Below, piece after piece: positions 26,444 through 34,394 of a stretch of DNA of 47,766 bases (the stretch's first letter is position 1; every line of letters begins with the position of its first letter). Below the pieces are notes generated by a model, which was not told the origin of the DNA, searched no databases, and was given only the letters and a program-made list of their open reading frames with translations. The stretch is taken from contig JAGROY010000048.1 of NCBI GenBank assembly GCA_020439995.1, forward strand, positions 1 to 47,766, written 5' to 3'. Source of the DNA: Verrucomicrobiia bacterium (lineage in GTDB: Bacteria; Verrucomicrobiota; Verrucomicrobiia; Verrucomicrobiales; DEV007). The position numbers and the translations under genes are program-made.

Positions 26444-27289
26444 CTATCGGGCTTCCGCTGGCTCTCTTCTGACGCAGCGGAAACCGTAAATGTCGTAACC
26501 GAAACAGGCATCGACATAGCCCGGGCTCTCATTGTAGCGATTGCCCGAGCGACAGGTGTCCGCGCTGAAGCGCCAAGCACCGCCGCGCACGACTTTAGTG
26601 TCGCCCTCGGTTGGCCCTGTCGGGTCGTCTTTGGGTGATTCCTGATAGTAGTCGACTTTGTAGAAGTCATTGCACCACTCCCAAACGTTCCCGTAGACGT
26701 CGTAGAGTCCCCAAGAGTTGGGTTCCTTAACCCCCACAGGCTGCGGACGGCCAGAGGAGTTCTTATCGAACCACGCGACGTCTTCGAGTTCTTGTGATGA
26801 ATTATTAAAGAACTGCGGCGTAGTGGTTCCTGCCCTGCAGGCGTATTCCCATTCTGCTTCGGTAGGGAGCCGGTAACCATTTGCTTCGAAGTTGCATGCC
26901 CAGGTTTCGAGATCGTAGCAGGGCTCAAACCCTTCCGCCTCCGAACGCTTGTTGCAGAACTTCACTGCATCCGACCAGCGCACCTGCTCGACGGGATTGC
27001 GCGGGCCTTTCCAGCGGGAGGGATTCTCTCCCATGATCTTTTCATACAGTTCCTGAGTCACCAGATACTTGTCGATGGTGAATGCGGTGACGCTGACCTC
27101 GTGCGGAGGAGCATCGACTTCATCTTCATCGCCCATGATGAATTGCCCTCCTGGGATTTCGACGAAGGATGCATCCGCAGATACTTCGGAGTTCAAGGCC
27201 GGAGCCGCGGAGTCCGGCTGGCGCTCGCAGCTCTGGAGCAGGGCCAGGGCTGCGACGAGGGTGGTAGTGAAAATGTCAGGGCATCTCAT
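26444..27289 (-). CDS. Formylglycine-generating-enzyme-like (SUMF1-domain) lipoprotein
   Basis: A 281-residue protein beginning at the ATG at 27289, where a lipoprotein signal (TTTLVAALALLQSCERQ) starts; the longer frame to 27487 has no such signal and would overlap the upstream gene. The SUMF1 fold is clear: FVEIPGGQFIMG, PVEQVRWSDAVKFCNK, YRLPTEAEWEYACRAGT, GLYDVYGNVWEW, VVRGGAWRFSADTCRS and GFRCVR. Of the two catalytic Cys of true formylglycine-generating enzymes only the second appears to be present, so it may be a structural or binding protein. It follows the unknown secreted protein by 5 bases. Confidence 0.82.
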   Translation of the reverse strand: MRCPDIFTTTLVAALALLQSCERQPDSAAPALNSEVSADASFVEIPGGQFIMGDEDEVDAPPHEVSVTAFTIDKYLVTQELYEKIMGENPSRWKGPRNPVEQVRWSDAVKFCNKRSEAEGFEPCYDLETWACNFEANGYRLPTEAEWEYACRAGTTTPQFFNNSSQELEDVAWFDKNSSGRPQPVGVKEPNSWGLYDVYGNVWEWCNDFYKVDYYQESPKDDPTGPTEGDTKVVRGGAWRFSADTCRSGNRYNESPGYVDACFGYDIYGFRCVRREPAEAR

Positions 27290-27294
27290 AGTGA

Positions 27295-29154
27295 TCAATA
27301 GTTCGGCCAGATTTCGTAGCCGTCCGGATTGCGCAGGATTTGCCTGCATTGCTGCCTGATGTCTTTGGCGATCGCCACGGCACCGGGAGTGTCCGGGCAC
27401 TGATAGCCTGCTTCTTGAGCAAGCTTCCGGGCGATGGTGTGGCACTGCGCCAGCACGTAGTCCTGTGCGCCGCCCATGGCACGCCATTCGGCCAGCAGTT
27501 CCATGTAGGCTTTAAGATTTTCCGGTGCCTTCTTCCTGGTGAGTGACACGGTGCGGCGCGCGAGTTCGCGGGCGTGTGCGAGCGATTTCATGTTCTCCTT
27601 CTGCACACTGCATTCCTGTGGAATCTGTTGCGCGATCTGCTCAAGGTTCTGCAGGTAAGGCTTGAGTTTCGGGTGCGAGGTTCCTTTGGCCTGAATCGAT
27701 GCGATCATGGTGGCGGCAAAGGCTTGATATTCGTCGATCCGCTTCAAGTGCTCCTGAACAAAATAGACCGTGTCCTCCATAACCTCGGCGACCTCAAGTC
27801 GTTCCGCGACCTCACTGCCTGTTTCAAAGATGGCCTGCACAGCTTCCGTGCCGCCGCATGTGCAGGCCCGGCGCACGCCGTCGTGTCCCCTGCGGTGGTG
27901 GGTGCGCAGTTTTTGCCCCGCGCTATCCAGAATGGAAGCGCCGAGCTCCCGGCCCAGCGTTGCTTTCATGATGTCGACAGGAGTCGTAACCTCCGACGGG
28001 GTATTCTGCCCCTCGGTAAAGTAAATGATAGACTCACCCTTCGGCGGGATCTTCTTGCTGAGGAAATAGAGGGCGTCACTGCCACTGAACCAGGCAGGGT
28101 AACGGTACTTCCCCGGGACACCCCGCCAGATCTCGCTGGCGCTGTCCCTGAATGCATAAGTCGTGGTGGTGCCGCTTTCGGACAGCTGAGTCTTCCACTT
28201 TGCCGGAAAAGGAGGCTTCCAGTTCACTGCCACCTCTTTCTCCAGATGCGTTGCTTTCAGCTCCTCGCGATGCCAGATGCCCGGCGCTTGCAGAGCGGCG
28301 ACGTACACGCTCTTGCCATCAGTATCGAGATCAACCGCGACAGCTTCTCCGTCGAGGCTGGTGAAATGCAATTGCTGATTGCCGGGAGGCCACGTCATGA
28401 TCAGCGCCTGGTTCTCACCGTGCACTAGTCCCATGAACATATTCTCTGCAACCATTGGAACCGCCTTTCCCTTCGGGGCTTTGCCAGTGGCATAGATCAG
28501 ATCATCACCGATGAAGCCAGGCACGATGCCATAGTCGATGCTGGTCATCAATGTGAGCGTAAGCCTGTCAGGGCTCGCTACAGGCTTGATCTCGACGATC
28601 TCCGATTTGTCGAAGGTAAAGATCGCCGCCACGTCGGTCGCGTTCATTTTACTGGAGTCCGTGATGGTGTTAGAAAACACCGCTTTCAGCACCACTTCGT
28701 CGCCAGCATTCCGCAGGATTTCCAGGCTGGAAATTCCGCCCTCTCCTTTGCTTCCAGCGAATGGAGCGAACTTCAGAATTGGAACGACGGGCCCATACTC
28801 GAGTGGCTTTGGATAGAGCAGAAATTGCCCGGTGTTCCTGTTGAAGATCGCGGTCAACTTGTCGTTCTCAACAACCGCATCGCCCGCGAACACGAATTTC
28901 CTTCCGTAGTATGCGGGATCTGAACGGGCTTTGAGCGGATCCGCTTCCAGTGCCAGCAGGTCAGAGGGCACCAGCTTCCAGTTCGTTCGATTGTTGATAG
29001 CTGACTGCGTCACACTCTCCGCAGCATCCAACAGCATTACGCCCGCAGCTGCCTCGGGAGCAGGAATAAGCAGCAACGATGCTGTGACTGCCAGAGCAGC
29101 AAAGGCATTCCTGCGTGCACAGAACTCCAGTATCGAAAGTGAGGCGGTTCGCAT
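27295..29154 (-). CDS. Large secreted protein of unknown function
   Basis: A 619-residue protein from the ATG at 29154; the signal peptide (FAALAVTASLLLIPAPEAAA) begins about 15 residues in. An alternative ATG at 29199 would add 15 residues with no visible ribosome-binding site. The N-terminal 400 residues look beta-rich, and the C-terminal 200 residues are helical with several Cys (CTCGG, QECS, QCHTIA, YQCPD, QQCRQ). No family was recognised. It sits between the membrane-spanning sigma factor and the FGE-like lipoprotein in one minus-strand run, so these may act together at the envelope. Confidence 0.65.
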   Translation of the reverse strand: MRTASLSILEFCARRNAFAALAVTASLLLIPAPEAAAGVMLLDAAESVTQSAINNRTNWKLVPSDLLALEADPLKARSDPAYYGRKFVFAGDAVVENDKLTAIFNRNTGQFLLYPKPLEYGPVVPILKFAPFAGSKGEGGISSLEILRNAGDEVVLKAVFSNTITDSSKMNATDVAAIFTFDKSEIVEIKPVASPDRLTLTLMTSIDYGIVPGFIGDDLIYATGKAPKGKAVPMVAENMFMGLVHGENQALIMTWPPGNQQLHFTSLDGEAVAVDLDTDGKSVYVAALQAPGIWHREELKATHLEKEVAVNWKPPFPAKWKTQLSESGTTTTYAFRDSASEIWRGVPGKYRYPAWFSGSDALYFLSKKIPPKGESIIYFTEGQNTPSEVTTPVDIMKATLGRELGASILDSAGQKLRTHHRRGHDGVRRACTCGGTEAVQAIFETGSEVAERLEVAEVMEDTVYFVQEHLKRIDEYQAFAATMIASIQAKGTSHPKLKPYLQNLEQIAQQIPQECSVQKENMKSLAHARELARRTVSLTRKKAPENLKAYMELLAEWRAMGGAQDYVLAQCHTIARKLAQEAGYQCPDTPGAVAIAKDIRQQCRQILRNPDGYEIWPNY

Positions 29155-29238
29155 CCGTGGAGCATGACTCCCTGAGCCCGCAGCGTCAAGATTTGCCATC
29201 GAGTAACCCGAGCGGCGGCTTCATTGGCAAGCAGTGCG

Positions 29239-30816
29239 CTACTCAGGAGCATCGCCTTTGTTCTGGCTTTTCTGTCCCTGTGTCATTTCCTCCATCTTTC
29301 GATATATTTTGGCAGCGGTATCGCCAGCGGGATTGAAGACGACTGGGATCTGGCCCACTTCAAAGTCTCTAGGCCAGAGCGAATCATCATCGATGCGGTC
29401 TTCAAACTGGTCACGATTCGCAGGCGGGATGGTTTCAATAATTTCGGCACGAACGTCGGCGAAGAATGAGTCGCGTTCTGCCTTCCACTGGTCGAACTGG
29501 TCCGCGTTCAACTGCGGAGCGTGGCTCATGGTCAGTTCCTTTTCGATTGCCTCTGCATAGTGTTTTTCGAGAATGGGAGCGAGGGCAGCTGCCTCGTTCT
29601 CGCCGAGGCCTGCGAGACGCTGGTAGAGGGACTGGAAGAATCGCGACATGTCTTTGGGGCGTTCTTCGAAGCCTATGATCTCAGGCACCGCCGCTGTAAT
29701 ATCTGATGCCCCCGTCAAAAACTCCTTCATGAGTTCCTGCCTTTCCTCTGGAGACGGCGAGTCCTCTCCTGAATCGAATCTTTCGACCAGCTGCTGTGCC
29801 TCCACCATCAATCGCGCGTAGTTGCCGCCAAGATCCTGGATGCGGCCAAGGTTCACCACGACGTCTTCGCTCAAATCTCCGACGGCCGCGTTCAGTTGTG
29901 CAAGTTCATTCCGCAGCGCATCGCGCTCGTCGATGACGTCGCTCAGTTGCTGTTTGAGACCCGCCATCTCAGCACCAGTGTCGCTGTCGACGACTGGTAT
30001 CGGCGCGGGCAGTGGTACAGTGATCTTTTGCATCGATGCGAGCTTCTCCTCGAGAACTTGCCTGGCATTGTAGTTACTGGCGCCGAACCAGGCCAGGCCT
30101 GCTCCAGCCACGACGGCGATGGTGGTTTTAGCAATGGTATTCATGGTAATGATTCCGATAAGAGCAATGAGGAAGCCGCCCGCAGCAGCGCTGGCTTTTC
30201 CGGTTGAGCTGACAATTCCAGTGATCAGGGCCGCTGGCACCGGCATGGCCAACGAGGCGAGTCGAGCACCTCCACCCAGATCCTTCTTGAGCGATTTCTC
30301 TAGCCGCTCCAGCCCACGGGACACCCGTTTGCGGGCAGCGACATCGCTGATGCGCAGCCGGGCCGCGATCTCCGCGTAGTCACAGTCCTCGAAGAAGCGC
30401 AGCACGATGGCCTCGCGCTCCAGAACCGGCAACCGGGCGATTGCAGCATCAAAGTGAGCATCGCTGGTGAGGGTACTGCCCGCAGTTGCGTCCGCCGTCA
30501 GCTCTTCGCCCAACCGGTTCAATTTGCGATGGTGACTCGCCTGTTTGGCCCGCTCACGCCGGGCAATATTGTTCGAGGTGACGTGGAGCCAGGCCGGCAC
30601 ACTGGGATGGTTGACCAGCGCGCGGGCTTTTCTTGCAAGCGTGGCAAACACGTCCTGCACCACCTCCTCTGCTGCACTGCGGTCGCCCGTCTGGCGCACC
30701 GCGACGCTGAAAACCAGTCCAGCATGGCGCTGAACCAACTCACTGAACGCAGACTCCCGCCCGTTGAGCCAGGCTCGCAGCAGTTCACGATCGGTATGTT
30801 GAATGTCTTGCATCAC
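29239..30816 (-). CDS. ECF sigma factor with a membrane-spanning C-terminal extension
   Basis: A 525-residue protein. Residues 1-190 are a sigma-70 family (ECF) factor: region 2 (SELVQRHAGLVFSVAVRQTGD, then DVFATLARKA) and region 4 (LPVLEREAIVLRFFEDCDYAEIAARL). After a linker come hydrophobic stretches (about 205-240 and 248-263) and a coiled-coil-like extracytoplasmic part (LKQQLSDVIDERDALRNELAQL). Sigma domains fused to a membrane segment could be released or held by an envelope signal. It is the first gene of the minus-strand run ending in the FGE-like lipoprotein, which it may control. Confidence 0.8.
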   Translation of the reverse strand: MMQDIQHTDRELLRAWLNGRESAFSELVQRHAGLVFSVAVRQTGDRSAAEEVVQDVFATLARKARALVNHPSVPAWLHVTSNNIARRERAKQASHHRKLNRLGEELTADATAGSTLTSDAHFDAAIARLPVLEREAIVLRFFEDCDYAEIAARLRISDVAARKRVSRGLERLEKSLKKDLGGGARLASLAMPVPAALITGIVSSTGKASAAAGGFLIALIGIITMNTIAKTTIAVVAGAGLAWFGASNYNARQVLEEKLASMQKITVPLPAPIPVVDSDTGAEMAGLKQQLSDVIDERDALRNELAQLNAAVGDLSEDVVVNLGRIQDLGGNYARLMVEAQQLVERFDSGEDSPSPEERQELMKEFLTGASDITAAVPEIIGFEERPKDMSRFFQSLYQRLAGLGENEAAALAPILEKHYAEAIEKELTMSHAPQLNADQFDQWKAERDSFFADVRAEIIETIPPANRDQFEDRIDDDSLWPRDFEVGQIPVVFNPAGDTAAKIYRKMEEMTQGQKSQNKGDAPE

Positions 30817-31087
30817 TCAACTTATCCGGTGTCGGGCCGTGGTTGTGACAGAAAAATGAAAATTTTCCTTTTGGGCCGGACGATACCGCGCCGGTTCCTC
30901 TGCTCGTAAACCAAATCTACAACTGAATCCTCGCCCCGAATGTCGGCATCGGCAGTGCTCCAGCAAAGCTTGCCCTTCCATTCACGCTTCAAATGCAAAT
31001 ATTTCGTCCCTCTTTGAATCAGGCCAACAAAACCGTGACTTCGCAATTGGATACGAACAAAATGGCAGAAACCCATCCCATCTAGCA
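30817..31087. promoter_or_regulatory. Divergent region between two sigma-factor genes
   Basis: 271 bases between the minus-strand membrane-spanning sigma factor and the plus-strand ECF sigma factor. Promoters for both must lie here. No clear consensus element was recognised. Confidence 0.3.
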
Positions 31088-31822
31088 TTGTCCGATTCAA
31101 CACAGCCCACAGCATTCCTGACGACCCGCTGGACACTCATTGTCGATGCCGTCTCGGGTAACGATGCCGTTGCGCGTGACGCGCTCAGTCTGCTGGCGGG
31201 AACTTACTGGCTGCCACTCTACCGCTACGCCCGCCGCAAAAACAAATCGAGGGAGGATGCGGAAGACCTTGTTCAAGGCTTCCTGGCCCATCTCCTAGAG
31301 CCCCATTGCCTGCAGGAACTGGATCGCTCGCATGGCCGCTTTCGCGCATTCCTTCTGGCATCGTTCAATCACTGGATGATCAATGACTGGAAGCACTCCA
31401 TTCGCCAAAAACGGGGCGGACCGGAGCGCCCGCTGTCACTCGATATCGACAGCGCCGAATCCGGCATGAAAATCGATCCTGCCGATCATCGTTCTCCCGA
31501 CCGTCTGTTCGACCGCGAATGGGCACTGGCTCTGCTGGATAAGGTACTGGTCAATCTGGAAGCAGCATTCAATAGCGAGGGCAATGCAGTGCAATTCTCC
31601 AAGCTGAGAAGTTGCCTCACTTCTGCCTCGGCGCGAATTCCGTATTCGTCGCTCGCCACGGAGCTTGGAATTTCGGAAGGGGCCGTTCGCGTTGCGGTTC
31701 ATCGACTCCGAAAACGGTATCGCGCTCAGCTTGAGGCTGAAGTCGCACGCACCCTCTCAAATCCACAAGCCGTTGAAGACGAGCTACATTCGCTCTTTGC
31801 CGCACTCTCCAACGAAACTTGA
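31088..31822 (+). CDS. ECF-family sigma factor paired with a Ser/Thr kinase
   Basis: A 244-residue sigma-70-family protein. The start is a TTG; no ATG or GTG lies in frame upstream, and the first residues (FLTTRWTLIVDAV) match the usual beginning of this group. Region 2 shows WLPLYRYARRKNKSREDAEDLVQGFLAHLLE and region 4 IPYSSLATELGISEGAVRVAVHRLRKRYR. This group is common in Planctomycetes and Verrucomicrobia and is usually adjacent to a protein kinase gene, as here (71 bases downstream). The kinase is thought to control the sigma factor's activity. Confidence 0.85.
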   Translation: MSDSTQPTAFLTTRWTLIVDAVSGNDAVARDALSLLAGTYWLPLYRYARRKNKSREDAEDLVQGFLAHLLEPHCLQELDRSHGRFRAFLLASFNHWMINDWKHSIRQKRGGPERPLSLDIDSAESGMKIDPADHRSPDRLFDREWALALLDKVLVNLEAAFNSEGNAVQFSKLRSCLTSASARIPYSSLATELGISEGAVRVAVHRLRKRYRAQLEAEVARTLSNPQAVEDELHSLFAALSNET

Positions 31823-31893
31823 ATCAAAAAAATCCTTTTTCTCCGGTAACACTTTCGGCCCAATGTTTTTGAGCAGGGCAGAAAGATACCACT

Positions 31894-33816
31894 ATGACTG
31901 AATCAAACCCAAACCAGATCTGCCCGGACTGCGGAGCCACGATGCCGGATGATTCCCCGCAGGATCTCTGCCCGAAATGCCTCCTGCGACAAGCCCTCGA
32001 ATCCCGCACTCTTGTCGATGACGGATCACCCTCGGCCCCTTCCACTCAACCTCCATCGCCGCATGAAATAGCGGACAAGTTCCCTGGCTTCGAGATCACT
32101 GAGTGCCTTGGTCGCGGTGGCATGGGCGTCGTCTACAAGGCCCGTCAGAAATCTCTGGGCCGCTGGGTCACCATCAAAATTCTCGCGCCTGAACGGGTGG
32201 GCGATGCGAGATTTTCCGAGCGCTTCGCAGAAGAAGCGCAGATCCTGGCTCGTCTCGCTCACCCTAACATTGTCACCGTTTTCGACTACGGCGAGACCGA
32301 TGGGCTCTACTACATCGTCATGGAGTTCGTCGACGGAGTGAATCTCCGGGATCTGCTCCGGGATGGCAAGCTGGATCCGACCCAGGCACTCGGCATCGTT
32401 CCGCCCATCTGCGAAGCCCTTCAGTTCGCCCATGACAAAGGCATCGTGCACCGGGACATCAAGCCGGAGAATCTACTGCTCGATCGCGATGGCCGCATCA
32501 AGATCGCGGACTTTGGCATCGCCTCACTCGTTGGCGTTAACGGCGACCCTGCAGGCACTCCACCCTACATGGCTCCCGAACAGGGAACCCGATCCCAGGC
32601 AACCGACCACCGGGCTGACATTTATGCTCTGGGCGTCGTGCTTTACGAAGCTCTCACCGGCGAACGGCCAGGTGAATCCTTCCAATTGCCTTCGCAGAAA
32701 GTGCACGTGGATGTCAGCATCGACGACATCGTCATCCGGGCACTGAACCGAGATCCAGAGCGTCGCTACCATACCGCCGATGAGTTTCGAAAGGTGATTG
32801 AGAAAGCGACAGCTGCACAGACAAGAGGCGATGTCGATGCTGATGCCAGTCCAGCCCCAGTAAAACCCAATGCGCCACTGGTTCCAAATCCAGCCCCTCT
32901 CGATCCAATAGTTTTTCGTATCGCTGGCTTCCTGATGATCGCGATTGGAATCATCCAGGTCTTGGCTGTTAGTGTGAATGTTGGGAATTTCATATACTTC
33001 CTTTCGGGTGCGGAGAACGGATTCTTTGCCGAGTTCCTCTCAATGACTGAGCCAGCTTTTATCTGGTTCAGTGCCAAATGGCTGATCAGCGCCAGCCTTG
33101 CGGTGATCACCATCGTGGGAGGAACCCATCTGTTAAAAGGAAAATCCCGCAAATGGGCTCTCGCAGGTGCAATTGCCTGTTGCCTCTCAACGTGGGGTTT
33201 GGTCATTGGTGTTGTTGCGCTCGTAGTGCTTCTATCGAACACCTCCGAAGTATTCGATCCAATCGGAAACACTCCCCACAATCAACGGCGAATTTCCAGA
33301 CTGGCGATCGCTGCTACAGGGTTTCACGTCCTGCTTCTTCTCTGTTTGGCCGCGGGAATTTTCGTTGTTCAGAGTCGATATCCAATCACTGCAGGGAAGG
33401 CTCCATCAGTATTTCTCATTGCCTTTCCCGTTCTTTTTTCCGCTGCCACCGGAAGCATCCTGGGCTGGAGAGCGGCCATCCAGATCAGGAAATCTGAAGG
33501 AAAACTCTATGGCAAACGTCTGGCCGTCGTCACTGGAATGGTTGTTCCCTCGCTCTTGGTGATTCCGCTCGTTGCTATTGGCGCGGGATCGCTCAAAGAG
33601 TTGTTTGCCTCCAGTCCGCAGTTCGATGATGCGACTGCGCTGATCGTAGGAACGACCACCGTCAGCTCCATCGGCGCGATCGCCTTCCTTGGCCTCCGCA
33701 CCTGCTTCCGCTATCTCGCTGGTAAACCACTGCAATGTTACTCAAAGCGCATTCTTTCAGTGGCGGGCATTTTGGTGGGTCTGTGGATAGTGAGCGGGAC
33801 ACTGCTCTGGGTTTAA
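31894..33816 (+). CDS. Transmembrane Ser/Thr protein kinase with N-terminal zinc ribbon
   Basis: A 640-residue protein. Residues 9-31 form a zinc ribbon (CPDCG and CPKC). The kinase domain (about 60-330) has the Gly loop (LGRGGMGVVYKA), an invariant Lys (TIKILAPE), HRDIKPENLL catalytic loop, DFGIAS, and APEQGT. After a linker come about eight membrane helices from residue 345 to the end (GILVGLWIVSGTLLWV). The preceding sigma factor is its likely partner. The stop codon is a TAA at 33814-33816, but the same frame continues open for 112 more codons that look like the protein's extracytoplasmic tail, so this gene may be truncated by a nonsense change. Confidence 0.87.
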   Translation: MTESNPNQICPDCGATMPDDSPQDLCPKCLLRQALESRTLVDDGSPSAPSTQPPSPHEIADKFPGFEITECLGRGGMGVVYKARQKSLGRWVTIKILAPERVGDARFSERFAEEAQILARLAHPNIVTVFDYGETDGLYYIVMEFVDGVNLRDLLRDGKLDPTQALGIVPPICEALQFAHDKGIVHRDIKPENLLLDRDGRIKIADFGIASLVGVNGDPAGTPPYMAPEQGTRSQATDHRADIYALGVVLYEALTGERPGESFQLPSQKVHVDVSIDDIVIRALNRDPERRYHTADEFRKVIEKATAAQTRGDVDADASPAPVKPNAPLVPNPAPLDPIVFRIAGFLMIAIGIIQVLAVSVNVGNFIYFLSGAENGFFAEFLSMTEPAFIWFSAKWLISASLAVITIVGGTHLLKGKSRKWALAGAIACCLSTWGLVIGVVALVVLLSNTSEVFDPIGNTPHNQRRISRLAIAATGFHVLLLLCLAAGIFVVQSRYPITAGKAPSVFLIAFPVLFSAATGSILGWRAAIQIRKSEGKLYGKRLAVVTGMVVPSLLVIPLVAIGAGSLKELFASSPQFDDATALIVGTTTVSSIGAIAFLGLRTCFRYLAGKPLQCYSKRILSVAGILVGLWIVSGTLLWV

Positions 33817-34155
33817 CGCCCACAGGCAATCGGCAATGCCTCCACTACGCAGTCTCCCAACGGCTCTTACTCGGCGACAGCGACAACGTTCCGACGCAAC
33901 CACGTCCACGGGCCAGACCTGGTGACGTATCGATTTGAGCTGACCAATCAAAATGGCGAAGTGCTCTATCATTGGGAAATGCCGGTGCCGGCAAACAGTC
34001 AGGCGATTTCGCCGGAGTTTAACAACACTGGCGTGGTGCGCTGGGAGAAAAGCAATGATGGCACGATCGCCGTGAGTTTCATCTGGTTCGGTGAGACGAT
34101 TCACAAAATCACCGTGCTCCCCAATGGAATCATCTCCGGGAAAACCTCGGATTGA
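33817..34155 (+). pseudogene. Detached C-terminal domain in frame with the kinase after its stop
   Basis: From the codon after the kinase stop the same frame reads 112 residues without interruption: NGSYSATATTFRR, then VTYRFELTNQNGEVLYHWEMP, then FNNTGVVRWEKSNDGTIAVSF and a TGA at 34153-34155. This pattern (NGxYxAxAST, YRFxVxxxxGxxxxxWExP, IRWSxDxxxVxF) is what I recall as the last, extracytoplasmic domain of multi-helix verrucomicrobial membrane proteins, including kinases. There is no start codon near the stop; a GTG at 33922 is far into the domain. It is best seen as the kinase's own tail cut off by TAA. Alternatives are readthrough or a sequencing error. Confidence 0.55.
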
Positions 34156-34260
34156 TTCCCAGGGAACGCATGTCGACGTCCACTCTCTGCCGCGCGGTAG
34201 TGCGACCTTTAGTTAGAGCACACAGTTACGGACAGAGGATGCTGGTGTGCTTTTGATATG

Positions 34261-34284
34261 GAGTTGTGGAGTTGTGGAGTTGTG
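34261..34284. repeat. Three tandem copies of an 8-base unit
   Basis: GAGTTGTG is repeated exactly three times, ending inside the inverted repeat that follows. Nothing functional is evident; it may reflect slippage beside the hairpin. Confidence 0.6.
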
Positions 34285-34288
34285 GAGT

Positions 34289-34313
34289 GCGCCGGTCTTG
34301 ACGGCGCTTTTTT
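34289..34313 (+). terminator. Intrinsic terminator for the kinase unit
   Basis: A 5-bp GC stem (34289-34293 with 34303-34307) is followed by six T residues. It is the left arm of a larger inverted repeat (34284-34312 with 34338-34366, 26 of 29 positions matching), so the same motif faces both convergent genes. Confidence 0.6.
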
Positions 34314-34337
34314 GCCGGACTAACATTGCTCGAACAG

Positions 34338-34361
34338 AAAAAGCGCCGTCAAGCCGGACGC
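34338..34361 (-). terminator. Intrinsic terminator for the carboxypeptidase unit
   Basis: On the minus strand a stem (34357-34361 with 34343-34347, one G-T pair) is followed by five T residues. It is 33 bases after the stop of the D-Ala-D-Ala carboxypeptidase gene and mirrors the plus-strand terminator. Confidence 0.6.
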
Positions 34362-34394
34362 ACTCCAAAAAATGAAGCGCCAGACAGCCCGAAG

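Noticed and set aside
26374..26928. A 184-codon minus-strand frame inside the FGE-like gene
   Set aside because: Ser/Thr/Arg-rich shadow of a clear SUMF1-domain gene.
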